64,000 bases of DNA, from contig NZ_SPQZ01000003.1 in the NCBI RefSeq assembly GCF_004570845.1, forward strand, positions 310,001 through 374,000, given 5' to 3'. The DNA comes from Orlajensenia leifsoniae. GTDB lineage: Bacteria; Actinomycetota; Actinomycetes; Actinomycetales; Microbacteriaceae. Positions 7,841-16,139 of the stretch are shown here, in pieces; position 1 is the stretch's first letter, and each line of letters opens with the position of its first letter. Made by a program: the position numbers and the translations under genes. The notes below the pieces were generated by a model, which did no database searches, was not told where the DNA came from, and saw only the letters and a list, made by a program, of their open reading frames with translations.

Positions 7841-8869
7841 ATGTTGACCGCCGCTTACACAGGCGATTCCACGATCGCCATCGCCGAGGCGGAGCCGCAG
7901 GCTCCGGACGCAGGGCAGGTGCAGATCCGGGTCTCCTACGTGGGCCTCTGCGGCACCGACCTGCACATCCTGCACGGCTCCATGGACGCCCGCGTTCAGA
8001 CGCCGCTGGTGTTCGGTCACGAGATGAGCGGCACGATCGCGGCCGTCGGAGCCGGCGTCGACGGCTGGGATGTCGGTGATGCCGTGACGGTGATGCCGCT
8101 GGACTGGGACGGCACCTGCCCGGCCTGCCTCGCCGGCAACCAGCACATCTGCCAGAACCTCGACTTCATCGGCATCGACTCCCCCGGCGCGCTGCAGGCG
8201 CTCTGGAACGTGCCGGCAGCCACCCTCGTGGCACTCCCCGCAGGCATCGCCCTCGACGCCGCGGCCCTCGTCGAACCCGTCGCCGTCGCCGTGCACGACG
8301 TGCGCCGCTCGGAGGTCGCGCCCGGCGAGAAGGCCGTCGTGATCGGCGGCGGCCCGATCGGCGTGCTGATCGCCACGGTGGCCCGGGCCTTCGGCGCCGA
8401 GGTGGCGGTGATCGAGCTCGACCCGAACCGTCGCGCCCAGATCGAGGCGTTGGGCTTCGCCACTCTCGACCCGCGCGAGACCGACCAGGTGGCCTGGATG
8501 GAGGAGTGGACGGCCGGGGCCGGAGCCGACGTCGTGTTCGAGGTCTCGGGTGCTGCCGCCGCCGTTCTCGGCGCCACGGCCCTCGCCAAGGTGCGCGGCA
8601 CCATCGTCGTGGTCGCCATCCACCCGACGCCACGCGAGATCGACCTGCAGCGCGTGTTCTGGAGGGAACTGCGCCTGCTCGGTGCGCGGGTGTACCAGCG
8701 CACCGACTTCGAGCGTGCGGTCGAGCTCGTGGCCGACGGCACGATCCCGAGCGCCGTGCTGATCTCCAAGATCGTGCCGCTCTCCGAGACGCGCGCGGCC
8801 TTCGACGACCTGCAGGGCGGCCGGGCGATGAAGGTGCTCGTCGACGTCCAGGCCGGGCAGCCCGCATGA
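7841..8869 (+). CDS. Zinc-dependent medium-chain alcohol dehydrogenase (sugar-acid/polyol dehydrogenase)
   Basis: 342 residues, MDR family. Catalytic zinc ligands Cys37 (CGTD) and His60-Glu61 (GHE), Rossmann motif VVIGGGPIGV near residue 165. The structural zinc site keeps Cys93, Cys96 and Cys104 but the usual first Cys is replaced (WDGTCPAC), so that zinc may be absent. It resembles the threonine/sorbitol/L-idonate dehydrogenase group; with KduD-like SDR and KDG enzymes downstream it probably oxidises a hexonate or similar alcohol at C-2, C-4 or C-5. ATG 7841 has AGGAGG four bases before it. First gene of a four-gene operon. Confidence 0.85.
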   Translation: MLTAAYTGDSTIAIAEAEPQAPDAGQVQIRVSYVGLCGTDLHILHGSMDARVQTPLVFGHEMSGTIAAVGAGVDGWDVGDAVTVMPLDWDGTCPACLAGNQHICQNLDFIGIDSPGALQALWNVPAATLVALPAGIALDAAALVEPVAVAVHDVRRSEVAPGEKAVVIGGGPIGVLIATVARAFGAEVAVIELDPNRRAQIEALGFATLDPRETDQVAWMEEWTAGAGADVVFEVSGAAAAVLGATALAKVRGTIVVVAIHPTPREIDLQRVFWRELRLLGARVYQRTDFERAVELVADGTIPSAVLISKIVPLSETRAAFDDLQGGRAMKVLVDVQAGQPA

Positions 8870-9624
8870 GCGCCCTCTTCGACCTCAGCGGAACCACCGC
8901 CGTCGTCACCGGGGCCAAGCGCGGCATCGGCTTCGCCATGGCGTCGGCGCTGGCCGAGGCGGGAGCCGACATCATCGGCGTGAGCGCCACCATCGAGGAG
9001 GAGGGCAGCGCCATCGGCGCCGTCGTCGAGTCGCACGGCCGCACCTTCGAGGCCCGCGCCGTCGACTTCGCCGATCGCGAGGCCGTGGTCGCCCTCGGCG
9101 ACGAGCTGCGCGGGCGGTCGATCGACATCCTGGTGAACAACGCCGGCACCATCGAGCGCGCCCCTGCTGCGGAGCATCCGCTCGCCCTCTGGGATCGGGT
9201 TCTCGAGGTGAACCTCTCGAGCCAGTTCGTGCTCACTCAAGCCGTGGCGAACGGGATGCTGGAGCGAGGTCGCGGCAAGATCATCTTCACCGCGAGCCTG
9301 CTGAGCTTCCAGGGCGGCATCAACGTTCCGGGCTACGCGGCGGCGAAGTCCGGCGTGGCCGGCCTCGTGAAGGCCCTCGCCAACGAGTGGACGGCCCGCG
9401 GCATCACCGTGAACGGCATCGCGCCCGGCTACATCGCGACCGACAACACGCAGGCCTTGAGGGCGGATGCCGATCGCTCGCGCGCCATCCTCGACCGCAT
9501 CCCGGCCGGCCGATGGGGCGACCCCGACGACATCGCCGGTGCCACGGTGTTCCTGGCCGCACCGGCCTCGGACTACGTCTCGGGCATCGTGCTCCCCGTC
9601 GACGGCGGATGGCTCGGACGATGA
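8866..9624 (+). CDS. SDR oxidoreductase, KduD-like (2-deoxy-D-gluconate 3-dehydrogenase / 5-keto-4-deoxyuronate pathway)
   Basis: 252 residues with TGAKRGIG (15-22), NNAG (91-94), Ser144, Tyr157 and Lys161 (YAAAK). The N-terminal MSALFDLSGTTAVVTGA pattern is the KduD/2-deoxygluconate dehydrogenase type. KduD interconverts 2,5-diketo-3-deoxygluconate (DKII) and 2-keto-3-deoxygluconate, which would feed the kinase and aldolase of this operon. The ATG overlaps the previous stop (ATGA) and its own stop overlaps the next ATG, so all are translationally coupled. Confidence 0.82.
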   Translation: MSALFDLSGTTAVVTGAKRGIGFAMASALAEAGADIIGVSATIEEEGSAIGAVVESHGRTFEARAVDFADREAVVALGDELRGRSIDILVNNAGTIERAPAAEHPLALWDRVLEVNLSSQFVLTQAVANGMLERGRGKIIFTASLLSFQGGINVPGYAAAKSGVAGLVKALANEWTARGITVNGIAPGYIATDNTQALRADADRSRAILDRIPAGRWGDPDDIAGATVFLAAPASDYVSGIVLPVDGGWLGR

Positions 9625-10229
9625 GCCTCGTCGGCCAGCGCTTCGTACCCGTGATCGTCATCGACGACCCCGGACTCGCGCCCGATCTCGCCTCCGCCCT
9701 GCTGCGCGGAGGCATCGGCTGTGCCGAGATCACGCTGCGCACCGAGGCCGGCCTCCGCGCCATCGAGGCCGCCTCCGACGTTCACGATTTCACCGTGGGG
9801 GCGGGCACCGTGCTCACCGCCGCCGACGTCGATCGGGTGGTGGATGCCGGTGCACGTTTCGTGGTGAGTCCGGGCCTCGCCGACGACGTGGTCGAGCGGG
9901 CTCTCGAGCTCGGCGTCGACGTGCTGCCCGGGGTCGCCACCGCCACAGAGGTGCAGCGCGCCCTCCGCTTCGGGCTCGATCGACTGAAGCTCTTCCCGGC
10001 CGGCCCCCTCGGCGGGCTCGACCTCATCCGCGCCCTCTCCGGACCCTTCCCCGGGGTGCGCTTCCTCCCGAGCGGCGGAGTCACGCCCGAGAACGCGCCG
10101 GACTACCTCGCCTCTCCGACCGTCTTCGCCGTGAGCGGCAGCTGGATGGCCACGCGGGAGCTCATCGCTGCGCGTGACTTCGACGAGATCGCCCGGCTCA
10201 GCCGCGCGGCGACCGAGCTGGTGCCGTGA
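9621..10229 (+). CDS. eda: 2-dehydro-3-deoxy-6-phosphogluconate (KDPG) aldolase
   Basis: 202 residues, class I aldolase of the Entner-Doudoroff type: catalytic Glu36 in AEITLRT, Schiff-base Lys123 in RLKLFPAG, and the phosphate-binding SGGV near the C-terminus. It splits KDPG (or KDPGal) to pyruvate and glyceraldehyde-3-phosphate. Start ATG 9621 overlaps the previous TGA; stop overlaps the kinase start region. Followed directly by the KDG kinase, which supplies its substrate. Confidence 0.92.
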   Translation: MSLVGQRFVPVIVIDDPGLAPDLASALLRGGIGCAEITLRTEAGLRAIEAASDVHDFTVGAGTVLTAADVDRVVDAGARFVVSPGLADDVVERALELGVDVLPGVATATEVQRALRFGLDRLKLFPAGPLGGLDLIRALSGPFPGVRFLPSGGVTPENAPDYLASPTVFAVSGSWMATRELIAARDFDEIARLSRAATELVP

Positions 10230-11230
10230 TGGCCGGGGTCGTCGAACCTGGTGGGGTCGCGGCACCGGCTGCGGCATCCGCCGTGCTCACCCTCGGCGAA
10301 GGCCTGGGCGTTCTGCGCACCCGCGAGATCGGCTCGTTGGCCCACCTCGGCGATCTCGCCGTCGGCACGGGCGGGGCGGAGGGCAACGTCGCCATCGGAC
10401 TCGCCCGGCTCGGAACCCCGGTCACCTGGCTCGGCCGCGTGGGCGACGACGGACTCGGCCGCCGCATCGTGCGGGAGCTCCGCGCCGAGGGCGTGACCGT
10501 CGTGGCGCCGGTCGACACGATGGCCGCGACCGGCCTGCTCATCAAGGAGTCCCCGTCGGCCGGGCGCACCGCCGTGACCTACTACCGCGCGGGCAGCGCC
10601 GGGAGCCGCCTGAGCCCAAGCGACCTCGACGCCGTCGACATCGCCGACTTCGCGCTGCTGCACATCACGGGCATCACCCCCGCCCTGTCGCCGACCGCAC
10701 GAGCGACCATCGACGCCGTTCTCGATCGGGCGACGGATGCCGGCATCCCCGTCTCCTTCGACGTCAACCATCGCTCAGCGCTGTGGGCCGGCACCGGTGA
10801 CGGCGAGGCATCCGAGACCTACCGCTCGCTCGCCGCGCGCAGCAGCATCGTGTTCGCCGGAGCCGATGAGGCGGCGCTGGTGACGGGCCTGGCCCCCGGC
10901 GACCCCGAGGCCCTGGCGCGAGCTCTCGCCGCGCTCGGGCCGGCCGAGGTGGTGGTGAAGCTCGGCGAGCGCGGAGCCGTCGCCCTCCGCGACGGCGAAC
11001 TCACCGGGCGCGCCGCCGTGGCGGTCCCGGTCGTCGACACCGTGGGAGCCGGAGACGCCTTCGTGGCGGGCTACCTGGCCGAGCTGCTGCGCGGCGGCAG
11101 CGTGGCGGATCGCCTCGACCTCGCCGTGCGCACGGGAGCTGCGGCGTGCCTGCACCCGGGCGACTGGGAGGGCTTCCCGTCGCGGACCGAGCTCGAGCGC
11201 CCCGACGGAGCCGACCCCGTCAGCCGCTGA
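10229..11230 (+). CDS. kdgK: PfkB-family sugar kinase, likely 2-dehydro-3-deoxygluconokinase
   Basis: 333 residues of the ribokinase/PfkB fold: N-terminal TLGEGL, the GGAEGNVAIGLARLG signature, and the C-terminal DTVGAGDAF motif with catalytic Asp276. It phosphorylates 2-keto-3-deoxygluconate for the aldolase just upstream. ATG 10229 overlaps the aldolase stop by one base (TGATG); the in-frame GTG at 10226 is an alternative. Last gene of the operon; the C-terminus has a short Pro/Asp/Arg tail. No transporter or sugar-acid dehydratase is encoded here, so the operon depends on genes elsewhere. Confidence 0.88.
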   Translation: MAGVVEPGGVAAPAAASAVLTLGEGLGVLRTREIGSLAHLGDLAVGTGGAEGNVAIGLARLGTPVTWLGRVGDDGLGRRIVRELRAEGVTVVAPVDTMAATGLLIKESPSAGRTAVTYYRAGSAGSRLSPSDLDAVDIADFALLHITGITPALSPTARATIDAVLDRATDAGIPVSFDVNHRSALWAGTGDGEASETYRSLAARSSIVFAGADEAALVTGLAPGDPEALARALAALGPAEVVVKLGERGAVALRDGELTGRAAVAVPVVDTVGAGDAFVAGYLAELLRGGSVADRLDLAVRTGAAACLHPGDWEGFPSRTELERPDGADPVSR

Positions 11231-11285
11231 CAGCGCCGACAGACAGGGCCGGGAGCGGCCGGAAGCGGCCGGCAGCGGCCGGGCG

Positions 11286-11663
11286 TCAAGCCGCCTGCGA
11301 CACCGCCGGGATCTCGGCGACGGAGTGGTACACAGGCAGGCCGCGCTCGCGCGCGATCGCCACGTCCTGATCGGCGCCGGCCGAGGCGCCCGGCAGTCGC
11401 AGCACGGCATCGCAGTGCTGCAGCAGTCGCTCGGCCGTCGGGTACATGATGCCCGCGGCAAGGGGATCCGCCACGCCCTCGCCTCCAGCTCCGCGCAGAA
11501 CCGGCAGAGCCACCCATTCGCCGATCATCGGGATGTGCCCGGCCTGGAAGATCGGCCACGCGGCCTCCTCGAGGCGGGCCAGGTTGGCGGCGAGGGCAGC
11601 GGGCTGGTCGTCGGTGCCCGAGCGGTAGGGTCCGGCGATGAGAATGAGCAGTGGTGTCGTCAT
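11286..11663 (-). CDS. DUF4406 / nucleoside 2-deoxyribosyltransferase-like protein
   Basis: 125 residues. The N-terminal LLILIAGPYRSGT and later DPLAAGIMYPTAERLLQHCDAVLRLPG...GADQDVAIA resemble the nucleoside 2-deoxyribosyltransferase-like fold, in which a Rossmann-type domain binds a nucleotide or sugar. The true substrate is unknown. It is divergent from the DeoR regulator across only 48 bases. A -10-like TATAGT lies six bases before its ATG on the minus strand, with TTGATT 18 bases further upstream, so it is probably leaderless. Members often sit next to sugar-acid genes, which fits here. Confidence 0.7.
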   Translation of the reverse strand: MTTPLLILIAGPYRSGTDDQPAALAANLARLEEAAWPIFQAGHIPMIGEWVALPVLRGAGGEGVADPLAAGIMYPTAERLLQHCDAVLRLPGASAGADQDVAIARERGLPVYHSVAEIPAVSQAA

Positions 11664-11711
11664 GCCGTCACTATAATGGGGATAAACGCGCTTAATCAAG
11701 GAGAAACACGG
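11664..11711. promoter_or_regulatory. Bidirectional promoter, DUF4406 gene / deoR-type gene
   Basis: Minus strand: TTGATT-N18-TATAGT, then six bases to the ATG at 11663. Plus strand: TATAAT at 11672-11677 and AAGGAG at 11698-11703, eight bases before the DeoR ATG. The two -10 elements overlap, so the transcripts should compete and a repressor bound here would block both. Confidence 0.5.
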
Positions 11712-12467
11712 ATGTTGGCTGCTGAACGACGCGACTTCCTCGTGGCCCGGCTCGAGCGCGACGGCAAGATCGTGGCGAAGGACCTGGCCCGCGAGCTGGG
11801 CATCTCCGACGACAGCATGCGCCGCGATCTCCGTGAACTCGCGGCCGCCGGACTCTCGCAACGCGTGTACGGCGGAGCCCTCCCCGTCTCGCCGGCGATA
11901 GCCGACTACGCCACCCGCGGGACCATCTCCGTGGATGCGAAGGCGCGCATCGGCAGAGCCGCGGCCGAGCTGATCCGCCCGGGCTCGACCGTGATCCTCG
12001 ACGGGGGCACGACGGCCCTCGCCGTCGCCCGGGCGCTGCCCGGCGACCTGCGCGCCACCATCGTCACGCACAGTCCGACCGTCGCGAGCGCCCTGATCCA
12101 CCTGCCCGACATCGAGATCTTCATGATCGGCGGACGAGTGTTCAAGCACTCCGCAGTGACGAGCGGCGCGGCGGCGGCCGAGGCGGCAGCCGGAGTGAAC
12201 GCCGACCTGTTCCTCCTCGGCGTCACGGGCGTGCACGCAGAGTCCGGTCTCACCACCGACGACGCCGACGAGGCCGCGATGAAGCGACTCCTCTCCCGTC
12301 GGTCGGCCGAGACCTGGGTGCTCGCGAGTTCCGAAAAGATCGGGGCGGCCTCTCGGTTCGCCGTGCTCGCCCTGAGCGAGGTGGCGGGCGTGATCACGGA
12401 TGCCGCCGACGACGACCCGACCGTGACCGACCTCCGCGGTCGTGGCCACGAGGTGCTCTCGGCCTGA
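11712..12467 (+). CDS. DeoR-family transcriptional regulator
   Basis: 251 residues. N-terminal DeoR winged helix-turn-helix (about residues 5-57: ERRDFLVARLERDGKIVAKD, then LGISDDSMRRDLREL), followed by the DeoRC sugar-phosphate sensor fold, with ILDGGTTALAVARAL and THSPTVASAL as effector-binding loops. Such repressors respond to phosphorylated sugars; KDPG or a related phosphate from the adjacent operon is a reasonable ligand. Start ATG 11712 follows AAGGAG with an 8-base spacer; an in-frame ATG at 11673 lies within the promoter and is rejected. Confidence 0.88.
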   Translation: MLAAERRDFLVARLERDGKIVAKDLARELGISDDSMRRDLRELAAAGLSQRVYGGALPVSPAIADYATRGTISVDAKARIGRAAAELIRPGSTVILDGGTTALAVARALPGDLRATIVTHSPTVASALIHLPDIEIFMIGGRVFKHSAVTSGAAAAEAAAGVNADLFLLGVTGVHAESGLTTDDADEAAMKRLLSRRSAETWVLASSEKIGAASRFAVLALSEVAGVITDAADDDPTVTDLRGRGHEVLSA

Positions 12468-12519
12468 GAGCCGCCCCGACCCGAGGGCCGTCCCGTCGAA
12501 CGTCCCGTCGAGCGTTCGG

Positions 12520-14061
12520 TCAGTCGGTGACGAGCTTGCCGTCGATGCGTCGCGGGATGCCCGTGGCCTCGTCACGCAGGTCCGTCGGCAGCAGGGCGGC
12601 CGGGGCGTCCTGGAACGCCAGCGGACGCAGGAACCGACGGATGGCGCTGACGCCCACGGAGGTGTGCTGCGAGTTCGTCGCCGGCCACGGTCCACCGTGG
12701 TGCTGCGCCCACGACACCCGCACGCCGGTCGGGTAGCCGTCGAAGACGATGCGCCCGACGCGCGGCGCGAGATCGCGCATCAGGATGCCGACGGCCTCGA
12801 GCTCGTCGTCCTCGCTGTGGATCGTCGCGGTCAGCGAGTCCGGCACGGCGTCGAGGGCGCTCAGCACCTGAGCCGCGTCGTCGTACCGCGCCACCACCAG
12901 AAGGGGCCCGAAGGCCTCCTCGGCGACGTCGGCCGTCAGCTCTGCGGCGTCGAGGCCGAGCACGGTCGGAACTCCGGTGAAGCCGTCGTCGGCGGTGCCG
13001 CCGGTCGCGAGTACGGAAACCGGCCCCGAGTCGATGAGGCGCTGACGGATCTCGTCGAACGAGGTCGAGATGCGCTCGTTGAGCAGCACGGGCGCCGATG
13101 CCGCCGCGGCCTTCTCGACCAGGCGCGCCACGAGGGCATCGCCAGCGGTTCCCCGGGGCACGAAGGCCACGCCGGGCTTGGTGCAGAACTGCCCGCCGCC
13201 GAGCGTGAACGATCCGAACAGGCCGTCGGCGATCTCGGTGCCGCGAGCCGAGGCTGCTCCGGCGGTGATGATGAGCGGGTTGAGGCTCGACAGCTCGCCG
13301 TAGAACGGGATGGGCTCCGGGCGGGCGGCGATGATCTCCATCAGAGCCTGCCCGCCTCCGAGGGAGCCCGTGAACCCGACGGCGGTGACGAGCGGATGCG
13401 CCACCAGCGTGCGGCCGGCTTCGGTGCCGAACACGATGCCGATGAGGCCGTCGGGGGCGCCGTACGCCGCGGCCGCCTCGGCGAGCACCGTGTGCGAGAG
13501 CACCGAGGTCTCGAGGTGGGAGGAGTGGGCCTTGAGCACGACGGCGTTGCCTCCGGCGAGCGCCGAGGCGGTGTCTCCGCCGGCGACCGAGAAGGCGAAC
13601 GGGAAGTTGCTCGAGCCGAACACGGCCACGGGGCCGATCGGCACCAGCATCCGGCGCAGCTCGGGGGCGGGCCCGAGAGCCGTGGCGCCGCCATGGTCGA
13701 TCGTCACCTCGAGGTAGCCGCCGTCGCGGAGGGCCTCGGCGAACAGCCGGAACTGGAAGGCGCTGCGGGACACCTCGCCGTCGAGGCGTGCCGTGCCGAG
13801 CCCGGTCTCACGGTCGGCGATGGCGACGAGCTCGGCCCGCCGGGCGTCGAGACCGTCAGCGAGGGCCTCGAGAAGACCGGCGCGCCAGCCGCGCTCGTTC
13901 CAGCGGGCGCGCTCGAAGGCGGCCTGGGCCGCCTGCACGGCGGCATCCGTCGCCTCGACCGAGGTCGGAGTCGTGCCCGTCGGGTGGGCCTCGCCCGTGC
14001 GCGGGTCGGTGCTGACGAGAGTGCCGGCGAGAGTGCCGGAGAGGCTGTTCTGCGATGTCAT
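12520..14061 (-). CDS. 2-oxoglutarate semialdehyde (2,5-dioxopentanoate) dehydrogenase
   Basis: 513 residues, aldehyde dehydrogenase superfamily. Nucleophile Cys293 in GGGQFCTKPG, and YGELSSLNP in place of the usual ELGGK segment. This pattern (GSSNFPFAFS, GGGQFCTKPG) is characteristic of alpha-ketoglutaric semialdehyde dehydrogenases (EC 1.2.1.26) of pentose and glucarate oxidation. It turns the semialdehyde made by the preceding FAH-family dehydratase into 2-oxoglutarate. ATG 14061 is preceded by a GGAAG and starts 14 bases after that gene. Last gene of the 12-gene minus-strand operon. Confidence 0.92.
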   Translation of the reverse strand: MTSQNSLSGTLAGTLVSTDPRTGEAHPTGTTPTSVEATDAAVQAAQAAFERARWNERGWRAGLLEALADGLDARRAELVAIADRETGLGTARLDGEVSRSAFQFRLFAEALRDGGYLEVTIDHGGATALGPAPELRRMLVPIGPVAVFGSSNFPFAFSVAGGDTASALAGGNAVVLKAHSSHLETSVLSHTVLAEAAAAYGAPDGLIGIVFGTEAGRTLVAHPLVTAVGFTGSLGGGQALMEIIAARPEPIPFYGELSSLNPLIITAGAASARGTEIADGLFGSFTLGGGQFCTKPGVAFVPRGTAGDALVARLVEKAAAASAPVLLNERISTSFDEIRQRLIDSGPVSVLATGGTADDGFTGVPTVLGLDAAELTADVAEEAFGPLLVVARYDDAAQVLSALDAVPDSLTATIHSEDDELEAVGILMRDLAPRVGRIVFDGYPTGVRVSWAQHHGGPWPATNSQHTSVGVSAIRRFLRPLAFQDAPAALLPTDLRDEATGIPRRIDGKLVTD

Positions 14062-14075
14062 GGGTTCTTCCGGGT

Positions 14076-15278
14076 TCAGCGCAGCAGGCCGCGCGTGGTG
14101 AGGGATCGGTAGAGGGCGTCGATGCCGAAGGTCCACGGTGCCGCCTCGGTGCTCGAGCGCACGCGGTTGACGAGGGCACCGAGCCTGGGCTCCGCTATGC
14201 GCACGAGGTCGCCGTCGTGATGGGTGAACCCGCGGCCGGCCACATCACGGTCGTCGACCGGCGCGAACATCGTGCCGAGGTACAGCACGAAGCCGTCGGG
14301 GTACTGGTGGTGTGCCCCCACCACTTGCTCGACGAGGTCGGCGGGGTCGCGGCTGATGCGGGCGAGCTCGCTGTGGCCGTCGAGACGGTAGCCGTCCTCC
14401 CCGTCGATCGAGAGGCGCACGACAGAGGCGCGCAGGGCGTCGAGGTTATAGCTCGCGTCGAAGAGGCGAACGAACGGACCGACCGAGGCCGAGGCGTTGT
14501 TGTCCTTGGCCTTGCCGAGCAGCAGGGCGCTGCGACCCTCGATGTCGCGCAGGTTCACGTCGTTGCCGAGACTCGCCCCCACGATGCGGCCGTCGGAACT
14601 CACAACGAGCACCACCTCCGGCTCCGGGTTGTTCCACTGCGAGGCCGGGTGCACGCCCACGTCGACGAGCGGGCCGACGGTCGAGAGCACCGGCGCCTTG
14701 GTGAACACCTCGGCGTCGGGGCCGATGCCGACCTCGAGGTATTGGCTCCACCAGCCGCGCTCCAGCAGCAGGGTCTTGAGCGCCGAGGCCTCCTCCGACC
14801 CGGGGCGGAGCGCATCGAGCGAGCCGCCGATGGTCTCGAGGATCTCGGAACGGATGACGGCCGCGGCGTCCTGATCGCCGCGAGCCCTCTCCTCGATCAC
14901 CCGCTCGATCATCGACACCGGGAACGTCACCCCGGCCGCCTTCACGACGTGCAGGTCGATGGGCGAGAGCAGCCATGGCCGCGTCTCGTCGCGGGTCTCG
15001 GGCGGGGTGTTGGCCGCGAGTTCGTCGAGGGTTCCGATCTCGGGTCCGGATGCCGCGGCCAGTGCGGCCGCAGGATCGGCCTGCTCGGTCAGGGCGTGCA
15101 TCGTCGGGAAGTGCGCCGACACGTCGACGACGCCGTCGGCGCGGATCGCCACCACCACGGGGCCGGAGTGGCCGGGGCGCCCCTCGGCGTCGGGGAGCCA
15201 GGCCCGGCCCGCGAGGGTGCCGGCGTAGCCGTCGTCGGGCAGCAGCCCGCTCGCATCCGTTGGCCATGTCGTGGTCAT
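14076..15278 (-). CDS. FAH-family 2-keto-3-deoxy-pentonate dehydratase (XylX-like)
   Basis: 400 residues, longer than simple FAH hydrolases and similar in layout to the XylX/2-keto-3-deoxy-D-arabinonate dehydratase group: an N-terminal region rich in Gly/Pro, then LHVVKAAGVTFPVSMIERVIEE, and the metal-site stretch NNPEPEVVLVVSS followed by GASLGNDVNLRD. The reaction is dehydration of a 2-keto-3-deoxy-pentonate to 2-oxoglutarate semialdehyde, the substrate of the dehydrogenase encoded 14 bases downstream. The pairing supports a Weimberg-type route. Start ATG 15278; a 78-base gap separates it from the enoyl-CoA hydratase. Confidence 0.83.
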   Translation of the reverse strand: MTTTWPTDASGLLPDDGYAGTLAGRAWLPDAEGRPGHSGPVVVAIRADGVVDVSAHFPTMHALTEQADPAAALAAASGPEIGTLDELAANTPPETRDETRPWLLSPIDLHVVKAAGVTFPVSMIERVIEERARGDQDAAAVIRSEILETIGGSLDALRPGSEEASALKTLLLERGWWSQYLEVGIGPDAEVFTKAPVLSTVGPLVDVGVHPASQWNNPEPEVVLVVSSDGRIVGASLGNDVNLRDIEGRSALLLGKAKDNNASASVGPFVRLFDASYNLDALRASVVRLSIDGEDGYRLDGHSELARISRDPADLVEQVVGAHHQYPDGFVLYLGTMFAPVDDRDVAGRGFTHHDGDLVRIAEPRLGALVNRVRSSTEAAPWTFGIDALYRSLTTRGLLR

Positions 15279-15356
15279 GCTGCTCCAGTCGGTCGAGGTC
15301 GGTGTTCGTGGTCGGTGGTTCGTGGTCGGCAGGGCGACGGTCCTGGTCGCGGACTG

Positions 15357-16139
15357 TCAGCGCCGGTGGAAGGTGGCTGCGCGCTTCTCGGCGAAGGCGG
15401 CGCGGCCCTCGTCGGCGTCGGCGGTCGCGAAGGTGATGGTCTGCAGGTCGCGCTCGTAGCGCACGGCCTCCTCCTGCGTCATGTTGACTGCGGCGCGCAG
15501 GTTGGCCTTCGCCGTCTCAGCGGCGATCGGCGGGCGCGTCGCGATGACGGCGGCGAGCTCCTGCGCCCGCTGCACGAGGAGGCCCGGCTCGACCAGTTCG
15601 CTCACGAGGCCCCACCGTAGCGCCGTCTCGGCGTCGATCGGGTCGCCGGTCATCAACATGACGGCGGCGTTCGACGGGCCGACCGAGTGCGAGAGGAAGG
15701 TGGCCATGCCCCCGCCGCCGATCCAGCCGAGCTTGATCTCGGGGGCTGCGAAGCTCGCCGTGGTCGAGGCCAGCCTGATGTCGCAGCTGAGCGCGGTCTC
15801 GAGGCCGCCGCCGAAGGCGTAGCCGTTGACCGCGGCGATGACGGGCTTGCGGCCGGCGCGGATGGCGTCGCAGTAGTCGGTGCGATTGCGGAAGTCCCAC
15901 GGGGTGGCGTACTTGTCGAGGGTGCGGATGTCGGAGCCGGCGCAGAAGGCGCGCTCGCCCTCGCCGGTCAGCACGATCGCGCGCACCTCGTCGGCACCGT
16001 TCGCCCACTCGATCACCTCGACCAGCGCATCCGACATCTCCTGGGTGACCGAGTTGAGCTTCGCCGGTCGGGCCAGCGTGATGGTGGCGACGTGGCCGTC
16101 GACGGCCAGGCGGATCTCGTCGCTCGAGGGGGTGATCAT
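15357..16139 (-). CDS. Enoyl-CoA hydratase/isomerase family protein
   Basis: 260 residues of the crotonase fold. The oxyanion hole segments AFCAGSDI and GYAFGGGLE are present, and so are both catalytic glutamates of true hydratases, in GGGLETAL and FAAPEIKLGW. The substrate must be a CoA thioester, probably made by the CaiB/BaiF transferase two genes upstream. ATG 16139 overlaps the stop of the SBP-like gene (ATGA), so the two are coupled. Its presence in a sugar-acid operon is unusual. Confidence 0.88.
   Translation of the reverse strand: MITPSSDEIRLAVDGHVATITLARPAKLNSVTQEMSDALVEVIEWANGADEVRAIVLTGEGERAFCAGSDIRTLDKYATPWDFRNRTDYCDAIRAGRKPVIAAVNGYAFGGGLETALSCDIRLASTTASFAAPEIKLGWIGGGGMATFLSHSVGPSNAAVMLMTGDPIDAETALRWGLVSELVEPGLLVQRAQELAAVIATRPPIAAETAKANLRAAVNMTQEEAVRYERDLQTITFATADADEGRAAFAEKRAATFHRR

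Noticed and set aside
11673-11711. Upstream in-frame ATG of the DeoR-type gene as the start
   Set aside because: It lies within the TATAAT promoter hexamer region, while ATG 11712 has a good AAGGAG and matches the family N-terminus.
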